Source: Lachnospiraceae bacterium
GTDB lineage: Bacteria > Bacillota > Clostridia > Lachnospirales > Lachnospiraceae
Length of the DNA: 24,889 nt
Reading direction: 5' to 3'
NCBI GenBank assembly: GCA_900769115.1
Contig: CAAGFJ010000010.1
Coordinates: 1-24,889 of the forward strand
The position numbers and the translations under genes are program-made. Each line of letters begins with the position of its first letter. Positions within the stretch are counted from its first letter, which is position 1. The notes beneath the pieces are model-generated. The model searched no databases. It saw nothing but the letters and a program-made list of their open reading frames with translations, and had not been told where the DNA came from. Shown one piece after another: positions 6,703-15,669 of this stretch.

Positions 6703-8535
6703 GTGAACCAGGCGGCAGAATTAAGAGAAAGAATGCAACATGAAGTCCTTTTGATGGATGGAGCAATGGGAACTTATTATAGCAGGTTGCATCCGGAGAT
6801 GGGAGAAGCGGAGTATGCAAATGAGGAGCATCCGGAGTGGATTACGGAGATTCATAAGCAGTATCTGCAGGCAGGCGCACAGATTCTTCGGACGAATACC
6901 TTTGCCGTCAATCATATGTTGTTTGCAAAGGAGCAGATACCAGTGGTGTTGTCTGGTGCCGTAGAATGCGCGAGAAGTGCTGTGGAGCAGTACCGGAAGG
7001 AAGAGAATACGGACCGATCAATATGGATCGCTGCATCGATTGGACCAATCCGCTACAGTGACGAGAAGGAAGAAGCAGATGTGATGCAGGAGTATCGGAT
7101 GATCGGGGAGTGCCTGCTGGAACTCGGAATACGGATTTTTGTATTGGAGACATTTGATGATTGGAAGATGACGAAGCGGATTTCTGAGATGCTGCGGGAA
7201 TGGGCTGAGTCGCAGGATAAGGATATCTATGTTCTGGCACAGTTTTCAGTCAACCGGGGTGGATATACCAAGGCCGGATACAGTATGCAAAGGCTGGTGT
7301 CACAATTAGAACAGGTAAAGTCTTTGGATGGCTTTGGTTTTAACTGTGGTATTGGAGCCGCACATATGAACCAATTATTGGGAAAGGTTTATTTTCAGAA
7401 GGAATGTACGTTGAGTGTTTTACCAAATGCTGGATATGATCATATGCTGCGCGGCAGACAGGTGTATGTAGATCATCCGGAATATTACAGTGCCATGATG
7501 AGACAGATTCTGCAAAATGGTGCCAATATTGTAGGTGGTTGTTGTGGAACAACGCCGGAATATATCCGAATGCTTGCCGGAGTATTACAAGAGCATGAAA
7601 GACCGCAGAGCAAACAGATCCAGGCAGTGCGTAAGGAAATAACAGATGATACAGAACGGAATCCCTTTATTGAGAAGTTAGAGCAGGGCAGGAGAGTCTA
7701 TGTAGTAGAGATTGATTCTCCATTTAACGGAAAGGCGGAGAAGTTTTTAGAGGCAGGATATCGTCTCAAAGAAAATGATGTTGATCTGGTGACAATATCG
7801 GATTCTCCGATGGCAAGACCGAGGGCAGAAGCGTTTGAGATGGGAGTCTATCTCGCCAACAAAACGGGTGTCAGGGTGATGCCGCATGTAAGCTGCAGAG
7901 ACCGGAATGTGATTGCCTTACGATCCTCCATATTAGGCGGGCATATCAACGGAATACGGGATATGCTGATTATTACGGGAGATCCGGTGGCAAGAGACGA
8001 CAGAGGAACGATATCTGCAGTATTTGATTTCAATTCGATCAAATTGATGGAGTATGTATCGAATATGAACGATGAGGTATTTATCGGGGAACCATTCTAC
8101 TATGGAGGAGCTCTCAATTATGCAGGTGTGAATATGGAAGCAATTGCGGGAAGAATGAGAAAGAAGATGGAGGCAGGCTGCCAATATTTTCTGACACAGC
8201 CGGTATATTCAGAGCACGATATTGCCAGAGTCCGGGAACTAAAGAAGATGACAGGTGCTAAGATCATATTAGGAATTATGCCACTTGTCAGCTACAAGAA
8301 TGCATTATTTATGAAGAATGAGATGCCGGGCATCCAGGTGCCGGCGGAGATTCTTTCCCAGTATGATCCGGATATGTCAAGGCTGGATGCTGAGGCAGTG
8401 GCAGAGAAGGTCAGTGTGGAGATCGGAAAAAAGGCCATGGATTTTGCAGATGGATTTTATCTGATGACACCATTTAACCGTGTGGATCTGGTGAATCGGA
8501 TTATTGACCGATTAAGAGCGGTGGATAAGAAGTAG
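6703..8535 (+). CDS. yitJ: Bifunctional homocysteine S-methyltransferase / methylenetetrahydrofolate reductase
   Basis: This 610-residue cytosolic fusion matches the YitJ type. Residues 1-300 form a Pfam S-methyl_trans barrel, with the zinc-binding cysteines Cys215 (FNCGIGA) and Cys280/Cys281 (GGCCGTTPEY). Residues about 325-610 form a MTHFR domain beginning near VYVVEIDSPFNG and including FLTQPVYS. Together they would reduce methylene-THF and methylate homocysteine to methionine. GTG is the start: AGGAGG at 6691-6696 is correctly spaced, while the ATG at 6698 reads into a stop after one codon. No SAM riboswitch is possible in the 10-base gap after ktrA, unlike the usual S-box control of this family. 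Confidence 0.93.
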   Translation: MNQAAELRERMQHEVLLMDGAMGTYYSRLHPEMGEAEYANEEHPEWITEIHKQYLQAGAQILRTNTFAVNHMLFAKEQIPVVLSGAVECARSAVEQYRKEENTDRSIWIAASIGPIRYSDEKEEADVMQEYRMIGECLLELGIRIFVLETFDDWKMTKRISEMLREWAESQDKDIYVLAQFSVNRGGYTKAGYSMQRLVSQLEQVKSLDGFGFNCGIGAAHMNQLLGKVYFQKECTLSVLPNAGYDHMLRGRQVYVDHPEYYSAMMRQILQNGANIVGGCCGTTPEYIRMLAGVLQEHERPQSKQIQAVRKEITDDTERNPFIEKLEQGRRVYVVEIDSPFNGKAEKFLEAGYRLKENDVDLVTISDSPMARPRAEAFEMGVYLANKTGVRVMPHVSCRDRNVIALRSSILGGHINGIRDMLIITGDPVARDDRGTISAVFDFNSIKLMEYVSNMNDEVFIGEPFYYGGALNYAGVNMEAIAGRMRKKMEAGCQYFLTQPVYSEHDIARVRELKKMTGAKIILGIMPLVSYKNALFMKNEMPGIQVPAEILSQYDPDMSRLDAEAVAEKVSVEIGKKAMDFADGFYLMTPFNRVDLVNRIIDRLRAVDKK

Positions 8536-8557
8536 ATAGAAGAAAGGCGGCAGAAGG

Positions 8558-9262
8558 ATGGGTGCGTTTGTAGAATTTCAAGATGTTGGGAAATGTTACG
8601 GGACGGGAAATATTGCGATTCACGCACTTTCCCATGTGAATTTTCAGATTGAACAGGGAGAATTCTGTATCATAGTAGGCGCCTCCGGGGCAGGTAAGAC
8701 AACGATCCTCAATATATTAGGGGGGATGGATACACTGACGGAGGGACATGTGTACTTAGATGGCAAAGAGATATCGAATATGAACAAGAAGGAACTGACT
8801 ACTTATCGGCGGTATGATGTTGGGTTTGTATTTCAGTTCTATAATCTGGTTGGTAATCTGACGGCGTTAGAGAATGTAGAACTGGCATCACAGATCTGTA
8901 AGGAACCATTAGATGCCAAAGAGGTATTGACGGAGGTTGGTTTGCAGGATCGTATGATGAATTTTCCGGCACAGTTATCCGGTGGAGAACAGCAAAGGGT
9001 TGCGATTGCAAGAGCGCTTGCAAAGAATCCAAAGCTTCTGTTGTGTGATGAACCGACCGGTGCGCTTGATTATAATACTGGTAAGGCGGTATTGCAACTA
9101 CTGCAGGATACCTGTAAGAATACCGGGACTACGGTCGTTGTAATCACACATAATCAGGCAATTACAGAGATGGCAGACCGGATTATTACAGTGAAGAGTG
9201 GAACGATTGCGAATATCCGCAAGAATGAACATCCGGTTGACGTGGCAACATTAGAGTGGTAA
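8558..9262 (+). CDS. ABC transporter ATP-binding protein (LolD/FtsE-like)
   Basis: This 234-residue ATPase has Walker A GASGAGKTT at 41-49, the signature LSGGEQQRVAIARAL from 140 and Walker B LLLCDEPTGALD with Asp164/Glu165. A switch histidine follows in VVITHNQ. It belongs to the class that drives FtsX-type permeases rather than nutrient importers. The partner is the very large permease starting 14 bases downstream. It follows the fused HMT/MTHFR gene by 22 bases with AAAGGCGG upstream and no visible promoter, so it may be the distal part of the ktr operon transcript. Confidence 0.93.
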   Translation: MGAFVEFQDVGKCYGTGNIAIHALSHVNFQIEQGEFCIIVGASGAGKTTILNILGGMDTLTEGHVYLDGKEISNMNKKELTTYRRYDVGFVFQFYNLVGNLTALENVELASQICKEPLDAKEVLTEVGLQDRMMNFPAQLSGGEQQRVAIARALAKNPKLLLCDEPTGALDYNTGKAVLQLLQDTCKNTGTTVVVITHNQAITEMADRIITVKSGTIANIRKNEHPVDVATLEW

Positions 9263-9276
9263 GTGATGGTGGCAGT

Positions 9277-12200
9277 ATGAAAAAAGGAATTCGCAAATCA
9301 ATCATTCGGGAGATATGGGGAAGCTTTGGAAGATATATGGCTATTTTGCTGATTGTAGCATTAGGAGTTGGTTTCTTTTCCGGACTTAAGGTTGCACATG
9401 AGGCAATGGTCTATACAGCGAATCTGTATTTTAAGGATCTGAACCTGTATGATTATCATTTATTATCCACACTTGGTTTTGATGAGGACAGTGCAGCTAC
9501 GATTGCAAAGAAAGAGGACGTGGCTCAGGCGGAGGGAAGTAAGAGTCTGGATCTGTTAATCAATACAGCGGATGGGGAAGAACATGTTATGAAACTGATC
9601 TCTGTGCCGGAGAAGCTTAATCTGGTACAGGTGACTGCCGGAAGGCTGCCAGAACAGGAAGATGAATGTGTTGTAGATGAACATTTTTTTCATGAAGAGC
9701 AGCTTGGCGAGACGCTGATCGTATCAGATGCAAATGATTCCGAGGATAAGAAGCTGGTAAAACAGAAGGTATATACGATTGTAGGTATATGCCGGTCGTC
9801 TCTGTATACAATGTATGACAGGGGGACAACATCTGTGGGTGACGGACATCTGGATGCATTTGTCTATGTACCAAAGGCAGCATTTGATATGGATTATGAT
9901 ACCGATATTTATGTAGCCTTCGACAAAAGTGCAGATATGACGATCTATTCCGATGCGTATGACCGTTTGCTGGAAGGAAAAGAGGATACATGGAAGACTT
10001 ATGCACAGAAGGAAGCAGATTCAAGATACGACCGGATCTATGCGGATGCACAGGAGAAGATTGACGATGCAGATGATACGCTGACAAAAGAAGCTGCCGA
10101 TGGAGCAAAGAAGCTGGCGGATGCAGAGAAAGAACTATTAGATGGTAAGAGCCAGGTGGATGATGGGGAAAAGGCAATTACAAAAGCAAAGAAAGAGATT
10201 GCAAAGCAAGAGAAGACACTGGCAGGCAAAGAGAAAGAATATAAGCAGGGACTTTCGGAGTATAAGAAGAATTACAAGTCATATCAGAGTGGAAAGAAGG
10301 CATACGAAGAGGGACTTGCTACATATAATAGCCAATATGAAGCCTATGAGAAAAAGGCAGCAGAGTATGAAGCAGGAAAAGAAGCCTATGACAAGGCGAG
10401 AAAAGAATATCAGGATGGTCTGGCACAGTATGAAGCCGGTAAGGCATATTTAAGTGAGCAGCAAAGACAGGAACAGGAGCAGAAATTATCTGCAGCTAAA
10501 TTACAACTTGACACTACAGAAGCAACACTTACGGCAGCAAAGACACAGTTAGATGCAGCTGTGCAGGCTTTCAAAGAGAATAAGGCAACTTTAGATGCAA
10601 CCGGGAAACAGTTAGCCAAAGCAGAAAAACAGTTAAAAAGTGCGAAGAAACAATTTGCTCAGGCAAAAAAACAATTAGCAGATGGCAAAGAACAGATTCA
10701 GAAGGCAAAGGATACGATTGCAGCAAAAGAAAAGGAATTAGCGGATGCAAAGCAAACGCTGGCAGATGGACAGAAAGACTACGACGATGGAAAACAGGAG
10801 TATGATACAAAGATTGCGGATGCGAAACAGAAGATTGCAGATGCAAAGAATGAGTTGGAGGATTTAGAACAACCGGAAGTGTATGTACTTGGCAGAGAGG
10901 CCAATGCCGGATATGCCAATTTTGAGAATGATTCTGCTATTGTAAATGGTGTGGCAAAGGTATTTCCAATCTTCTTTTTTCTAGTGGCGGCATTAGTATG
11001 TATGACGACAATGACCCGTATGGTGGAGGAACAACGGACGCAGATTGGCGTTTTTAAGGCATTAGGATATTCAGAAGCAACGATTATTGGTAAATATATC
11101 GCTTATTCAGGAAGTGCAGCCATAATAGGATCCGTCATTGGATATTTTGCAGGCACCTGGGCCTTTTCAAATGTGATATGGGTTGCATACGGGATGTTAT
11201 ATGATATGGGTTCTTTGCGTTATGTGTGGGATGGAGGTCTGGCAGCAATCGCCATGTTAGTAGCATTACTTTGTTCTGCAGGAACCACGTTTGTTGCGTG
11301 TTATCAGGAGCTGCAGGAGATGGCGGCTATGCTGATGCGTCCGAAGGCACCAAAGGCCGGAAAGCGTGTATTGCTTGAGAAGCTTCCTGTGGTATGGGAT
11401 CATTTGAAATTCTTAGACAAAGTATCCGTGAGGAATCTGTTCCGGTATAAGAAGCGGTTTTTCATGATGATCATAGGAGTAAGCGGTTGTACGGCACTGC
11501 TTGTTGCAGGACAGGGTGTAAAAGACTCTATTGCAACGATCGCAGACACGCAGTTTGATACCATTTCTCTGTATGACATGGTTGCAGCAGGCACACAGAT
11601 AGAGGATGTAGAAGGTATGGATTCTTATATACAGACAGCGCAAGGAAGTGCGGATGCGGCAGCAGGTGATAAAGTTAAGAGTGTCAGTCTGCTTGTACCG
11701 AAGGAGGAGTCGGATTTTGACCTTTATATGGATCTGCACACAAAGGATGGAGAGAGGGTTGTACTTCCAAAGGAGCAGGAGGTAGTGATTAGTTATAAGT
11801 TAGCAGAGGGATTAGGAGTACAGATTGGTGATACATTACAGATCCAGAACAGTGATCTGCAAGGCGGTACGGTAACTGTTAGTGGAATCTATCAGAATTA
11901 TTTTAACCATTATGTGATCCTTAATGAAGCAACCTATCAGTCATTGTTTGGTGAGGAACCGGATTGGAATGCATTCTTTATAAATGTCAAAGAAGGAGCA
12001 GATGCAGACGAAGTGGCTGCTGCACTTATGAAAGAAAAGGATATTAATTCTGTTACGATTAGCCAGGATCTTAAGGATAAAGTAGCAGATATGATGAGCA
12101 GCCTTAATTATATTGTTATGTTGGTCATTGCCTGTGGAGCGATGCTTGCATTTGTTGTCATCTATAATCTCAATAATATTAATATTACGGAACGGATCCG

Positions 12201-12504
12201 TGAGATTGCCACGATCAAGGTGTTAGGATTCTACAAGGAAGAGACGAATTCTTATGTATTCCGTGAGAATATGATACTGACACTGCTTGGCAGTCTGGTC
12301 GGATTGGTGATTGGTCATTATCTGCATGCGTTTATTATGAATCAGATCCAGATTGATGCAATTGCATTTGATGTGCATGTAACGGCGAAGAGCTATGTGA
12401 TCAGTGTGGTACTTACGTTGCTGTTTAATCAGATTGTGAATCTCTTTATGTCACGTAAGCTGGAAGGGATCGATATGGCAGAGTCGTTGAAATCCGTTGA
12501 ATGA
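9277..12504 (+). CDS. FtsX-type ABC permease with a long extracytoplasmic coiled coil
   Basis: This 1075-residue permease opens with a membrane helix at about 18-38 and an extracytoplasmic domain to about 245. A highly charged Ala/Lys/Asp/Glu/Gln-rich coiled coil follows at about 248-531, with repeated A-D-G-x-x-x-Y-like units. Then come the FtsX module (about 550-690, with RTQIGVFKALGYSEATIIGKY), a second extracytoplasmic domain and a second FtsX module with the last three helices (about 950-1070, ending DMAESLKSVE). The start is ATG 9277; an in-frame GTG at 9256 overlaps the ATPase gene and lacks a site. With its ATPase it should perform mechanotransmission across the membrane, as FtsEX and MacB do, rather than classical import. 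The physiological target is unknown. Confidence 0.88.
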   Translation: MKKGIRKSIIREIWGSFGRYMAILLIVALGVGFFSGLKVAHEAMVYTANLYFKDLNLYDYHLLSTLGFDEDSAATIAKKEDVAQAEGSKSLDLLINTADGEEHVMKLISVPEKLNLVQVTAGRLPEQEDECVVDEHFFHEEQLGETLIVSDANDSEDKKLVKQKVYTIVGICRSSLYTMYDRGTTSVGDGHLDAFVYVPKAAFDMDYDTDIYVAFDKSADMTIYSDAYDRLLEGKEDTWKTYAQKEADSRYDRIYADAQEKIDDADDTLTKEAADGAKKLADAEKELLDGKSQVDDGEKAITKAKKEIAKQEKTLAGKEKEYKQGLSEYKKNYKSYQSGKKAYEEGLATYNSQYEAYEKKAAEYEAGKEAYDKARKEYQDGLAQYEAGKAYLSEQQRQEQEQKLSAAKLQLDTTEATLTAAKTQLDAAVQAFKENKATLDATGKQLAKAEKQLKSAKKQFAQAKKQLADGKEQIQKAKDTIAAKEKELADAKQTLADGQKDYDDGKQEYDTKIADAKQKIADAKNELEDLEQPEVYVLGREANAGYANFENDSAIVNGVAKVFPIFFFLVAALVCMTTMTRMVEEQRTQIGVFKALGYSEATIIGKYIAYSGSAAIIGSVIGYFAGTWAFSNVIWVAYGMLYDMGSLRYVWDGGLAAIAMLVALLCSAGTTFVACYQELQEMAAMLMRPKAPKAGKRVLLEKLPVVWDHLKFLDKVSVRNLFRYKKRFFMMIIGVSGCTALLVAGQGVKDSIATIADTQFDTISLYDMVAAGTQIEDVEGMDSYIQTAQGSADAAAGDKVKSVSLLVPKEESDFDLYMDLHTKDGERVVLPKEQEVVISYKLAEGLGVQIGDTLQIQNSDLQGGTVTVSGIYQNYFNHYVILNEATYQSLFGEEPDWNAFFINVKEGADADEVAAALMKEKDINSVTISQDLKDKVADMMSSLNYIVMLVIACGAMLAFVVIYNLNNINITERIREIATIKVLGFYKEETNSYVFRENMILTLLGSLVGLVIGHYLHAFIMNQIQIDAIAFDVHVTAKSYVISVVLTLLFNQIVNLFMSRKLEGIDMAESLKSVE

Positions 12505-12546
12505 TGGCATTTACTTAAAAAAATAAAGAAAAAATACATGTTTTTG

Positions 12547-12576
12547 TTGACAATTCATATCGAAAGTGTGTATAGT
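12547..12576 (+). promoter_or_regulatory. Sigma-A promoter upstream of the AGCS symporter
   Basis: TTGACA and TATAGT are separated by 18 bases, with a predicted start near 12583, only about 7 bases before the hairpin at 12590-12625. It is the only promoter I can see for the symporter gene. Confidence 0.75.
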
Positions 12577-12589
12577 TAAGTTGTTCCAA

Positions 12590-12625
12590 AGGAGGACATT
12601 ACACAGGTAGTGTCTTCTTTTTTTT
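12590..12625 (+). terminator. Intrinsic terminator/attenuator between the ABC permease and AGCS genes
   Basis: A stem of about 12 pairs (5' arm 12591-12602, loop ACAG, 3' arm 12607-12618, two or three G-U pairs) is followed by eight T residues at 12618-12625. It can end the upstream ABC transcript. Because the symporter promoter lies upstream of it, it must also stop or attenuate symporter transcription. Confidence 0.82.
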
Positions 12626-12645
12626 ATGCAAAAGGAGGGAGTAAG

Positions 12646-14328
12646 ATGAATTTTTCAGAAGTTGTAAGTAAAGTAGATGATTTTGTGTGGGGACCGGTGA
12701 TGCTGGTTCTATTGGTAGGAACCGGAGTTTATTTAACAATCCGGACGGGATTTCTTCCTTGGAGGAATCTCCCTTATGCACTGAAAAGTACATTGAGTAA
12801 AGAGGCGAGAACAAAGGGCAGAGGAGAAGGAGATGTATCTCCATTTTCTGCACTGACGACGGCATTGGCAGCTACAATTGGAACCGGTAATATTGTAGGT
12901 GTGGCAACGGCGATGGTATCCGGTGGTCCGGGTGCTTTGGTCTGGATGTGGATATCAGCCTGTTTCGGACTGACATCAAAGTTTTCAGAATGTATGCTTG
13001 CGATCAAGTATAGGGAAGTGAATGAGAAGGGTGAGATGTCCGGTGGACCAATGTACACGATGAAGAAAGCATTTAAGCATAAGAAGTTTGGTAGTGTGCT
13101 TGGATGGTTGTTTGCATTCTTTGCGGTAGTTGCATCTTTTGGTATTGGTAATATGACACAGGCGAATTCAATCGCATCTGCGTTAAATGAAACATTCCAC
13201 ATTCCGGTTGCGGCGGTCGGCATTATCATAACAGTATGTGCGCTGTTGATCATAGTAGGAGGAATTAAGAGCATTTCCAAGGTATCTTCTATTGTGGTTC
13301 CGGCTATGGCAATCTTTTATGTGATCTGTGGTCTGGTAGTTATTATTGGTAATATTGGCAATCTGCCATCCGGTGTAGCCATGATCTTTTCGATGGCATT
13401 TAGTGTCAAGGCAGTTGCAGGTGGGGCACTTGGTACGGTAGTATCTTCTATGATGGGTGCTATGCGGTATGGTGTTGCAAGAGGTGTGTTCTCCAATGAG
13501 GCAGGTATGGGTTCTGCGGCTATCACAGCGGCAGCAGCAACCACTGATAATCCGGTACGTCAGGGTTACATCAATATGACAGGAACTTTCTGGGATACGA
13601 TCGTGGTCTGTACGATCACCGGTCTTGCTATTGCATCTTCCGGTGTGCTTGGGACGACAGCACAGAGTGCAGTGGGAACCTATACGGTAACGGATAACCG
13701 GATGGTCATTGAGGCTTCGGCTAATCATAAAGTTACAACAAGCGAATATGATATGATTGCAGACAGTGATACACAGGTTACATTAAAGGGCAAGGATGCA
13801 ACGATTGCGCTGACGCCATATGAAGGGGATGCAGATCTGATCGCAACCGGAGTAACCAAAGCAGAAGTCGGAGAGGGTAGTATAACAGGAACCTGGCAGG
13901 GTGATGACAAGAACGTCTATAATTTTGGAAAGGACGGCTCTTACATCCGGGATGATCTGGTAGTTGGTTCTTCTCTTACGATTCAGGCATTTAAGACCGT
14001 GCTTGGTTCCGCAGGTGGCTGGTTAGTAGCGATCGGTATTACGCTGTTTGCATTTTCAACGATTCTTGGTTGGGAATATCATGGCGAGAAAGCCTTTGAA
14101 TACATATTAGGAACGCATAAGTATAATATGATCTATCGTATTATCTTCTCTCTGGTTGCCTATATTGGTGCAACACAGACATTAGATCTTGTGTGGAACT
14201 TATCGGATATTGCCAATGCACTGATGGCAATTCCAAACCTTATCTGCCTGCTCATCCTAAGTGGTGAGATCGCACGGGATATGAAAGAATTCCAGAAGGT
14301 GATACAGGCAGAAAAAGCTGCGAAATAA
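12646..14328 (+). CDS. AGCS-family sodium:alanine/glycine symporter with an inserted domain
   Basis: This 560-residue membrane protein has AGCS family signatures: GPVMLVLLVGTGVYLTIRTG at the N-terminus, ATIGTGNIVGVATA, GGPGALVWMW, SGGPMYTM and FSNEAGMGSA. LFAFSTILGWEYHGEKAFEYILG lies near the C-terminus. The family imports alanine or glycine with sodium. It is longer than the usual 450-490 residues because of a hydrophilic, probably extracytoplasmic, stretch at about 346-444 that includes a Thr/Val-rich beta-like part and TGTWQGDDKNVYNFGKDGSY. ATG 12646 has GGAGGG well spaced upstream; the in-frame GTG at 12610 would translate the terminator and is rejected. The convergent histidine kinase frame overlaps its last 169 bases. 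Confidence 0.93.
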   Translation: MNFSEVVSKVDDFVWGPVMLVLLVGTGVYLTIRTGFLPWRNLPYALKSTLSKEARTKGRGEGDVSPFSALTTALAATIGTGNIVGVATAMVSGGPGALVWMWISACFGLTSKFSECMLAIKYREVNEKGEMSGGPMYTMKKAFKHKKFGSVLGWLFAFFAVVASFGIGNMTQANSIASALNETFHIPVAAVGIIITVCALLIIVGGIKSISKVSSIVVPAMAIFYVICGLVVIIGNIGNLPSGVAMIFSMAFSVKAVAGGALGTVVSSMMGAMRYGVARGVFSNEAGMGSAAITAAAATTDNPVRQGYINMTGTFWDTIVVCTITGLAIASSGVLGTTAQSAVGTYTVTDNRMVIEASANHKVTTSEYDMIADSDTQVTLKGKDATIALTPYEGDADLIATGVTKAEVGEGSITGTWQGDDKNVYNFGKDGSYIRDDLVVGSSLTIQAFKTVLGSAGGWLVAIGITLFAFSTILGWEYHGEKAFEYILGTHKYNMIYRIIFSLVAYIGATQTLDLVWNLSDIANALMAIPNLICLLILSGEIARDMKEFQKVIQAEKAAK

Positions 14329-15617
14329 TTATTTATGACTATCGGACTGACGATGAAAGAATTCATGCCGTTGGTGCTTTCTACGTGGATCTGCCCTTTG
14401 TGGTTGGCAACAATGGACTGTGCGATAGAAAGTCCGAGCCCGAAATGTCCGGCTGTCCGGCTGCGGGCTTTGTCCGAACGATAGAAACGCTCAAACAATC
14501 GGATACGTTCCGATTCAGGAATCTCATCACCGGTATTACTTACGGTAAATACCAGATGGTGGGATTCCTTTTTTAATGTGATCTGAATCTGTCCCTGTGG
14601 ACTGGTATAGGTCAGTGCATTGTCGATCAGGATGCCGGCTAACTGCTGGATCTGTTCCTTGACGCCGTAAAATGTCAGATCGGGGCTGATATCACTTTCC
14701 ATGACAATGCCTTTTTCAAAAGCAATACTTTCCATAGGAAGAATCCGTTCTAATAAGGCGTTGCTGATACAAAAGTCAGACTTTTCTAATTCCTTGTCGG
14801 GTGTCTGTTCTAAGCGGGTAAGGGTCAGCAGGGAGGTGACAAGGTGATGCATGCGGTCACATTCCTGTCTGATGTAGGATAGCTGACGATTCTCACCAAA
14901 GGTATCACTTAGCAATTCGCTGTTCGATAAGATGACTGCAATCGGGGTTTTCAACTCGTGGCTGGCATCAGATATGAACTGGCGTTGTTTGTCAAAAGCT
15001 TCTGTAACCGGACGTACCATAAGACCGGACAGAATGTAGGACAGGAATCCAAACAGGATCAGACCAATGCCGCCTAAGATACCGGAGATCAGTAATAACT
15101 GGTTGTTTGTCTGTTCTTCAGATGAATAATCAATGAGGGCAATGATACTTCCGGCGTCATTTGCCTGTACGAGATAGCGCAGGTGGGCAATGGTTCCAAA
15201 TTCCTTGCCGGATGAAAGGATTTCGTTACAATAGGTTTCAATCTCCTCATCGGTATAGGTATCCGATAAGGAATTATGAATGGATACTAAAGTATCATTT
15301 TGAGAGTAATGCGCTAAGATGAAATGTGCAGTTGCAATCTCCTGATGCCGGTCATCCGGTTCCGGCCGGTTATCCGGTGGAGCGGGATTGTTGGTATTAT
15401 CTTGAACTTCCGAATTATTAGCAGGAGGTTCCTTCCGGTCAGAATCTGGATTATCTGGTTTGAATTCCCGCTGCATAATGAAACGCAGATTGCTCTCGGC
15501 TTCGGAAGTGTTCCGGCTTCTGCTCCAGATATTGATCGCAAATATGATACTTAAGAATGTAATGGAAAGTAACAGCATCATAGTAAAGAAAATACGTTTT
15601 CGCAATAATTTGGTCAT
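14160..15617 (-). CDS. Sensor histidine kinase (OmpR-partner type) with run-on C-terminus
   Basis: Membrane helices lie at about 9-31 and 175-200, flanking a roughly 140-residue sensor region with a Pro/Asn/Asp-rich linker at about 55-90. The HisKA motif SDASHELKTP has His220, followed by an N-box (LIDNALTY), F-box (LFERFYRSD) and G2 box (GHFGLGLSIAQ). The normal C-terminus of such kinases should fall just after NSFIVS (codon at 14348-14346). Here the frame stays open for a further 62 codons of antisense symporter sequence, and a one- or two-base shift would give an immediate stop. I therefore suspect a frameshift, sequencing error or lost stop near 14346. The start has AAGGAGA upstream and lies 52 bases after the regulator gene. 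Confidence 0.88.
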   Translation of the reverse strand: MTKLLRKRIFFTMMLLLSITFLSIIFAINIWSRSRNTSEAESNLRFIMQREFKPDNPDSDRKEPPANNSEVQDNTNNPAPPDNRPEPDDRHQEIATAHFILAHYSQNDTLVSIHNSLSDTYTDEEIETYCNEILSSGKEFGTIAHLRYLVQANDAGSIIALIDYSSEEQTNNQLLLISGILGGIGLILFGFLSYILSGLMVRPVTEAFDKQRQFISDASHELKTPIAVILSNSELLSDTFGENRQLSYIRQECDRMHHLVTSLLTLTRLEQTPDKELEKSDFCISNALLERILPMESIAFEKGIVMESDISPDLTFYGVKEQIQQLAGILIDNALTYTSPQGQIQITLKKESHHLVFTVSNTGDEIPESERIRLFERFYRSDKARSRTAGHFGLGLSIAQSIVANHKGQIHVESTNGMNSFIVSPIVINNYFAAFSACITFWNSFISRAISPLRMSRQIRFGIAISALAISDKFHTRSNVCVAPI

Positions 15618-15669
15618 AGGGATTCTCCTTTGTCAGAAAATGTGGTCTGTGGATGTGTTATATACATTT

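Noticed and set aside
6218..6820. 200-residue minus-strand open frame
   Set aside because: It is antisense to ktrA and the HMT/MTHFR gene, has no ribosome site, and its composition is that of a reverse-frame shadow.
9617..10177. 186-residue minus-strand open frame rich in His, Pro and Ser
   Set aside because: It lies wholly antisense to the large permease gene; the composition follows from complementing Asp/Glu/Lys-rich codons.
12505..12645. Glycine riboswitch ahead of the AGCS gene
   Set aside because: The 140-base gap holds only a promoter and a terminator hairpin; no paired glycine aptamer sequences are present.
13183..13728. 181-residue minus-strand open frame
   Set aside because: It is antisense within the AGCS gene and has an implausible Cys/His/Arg-rich composition.
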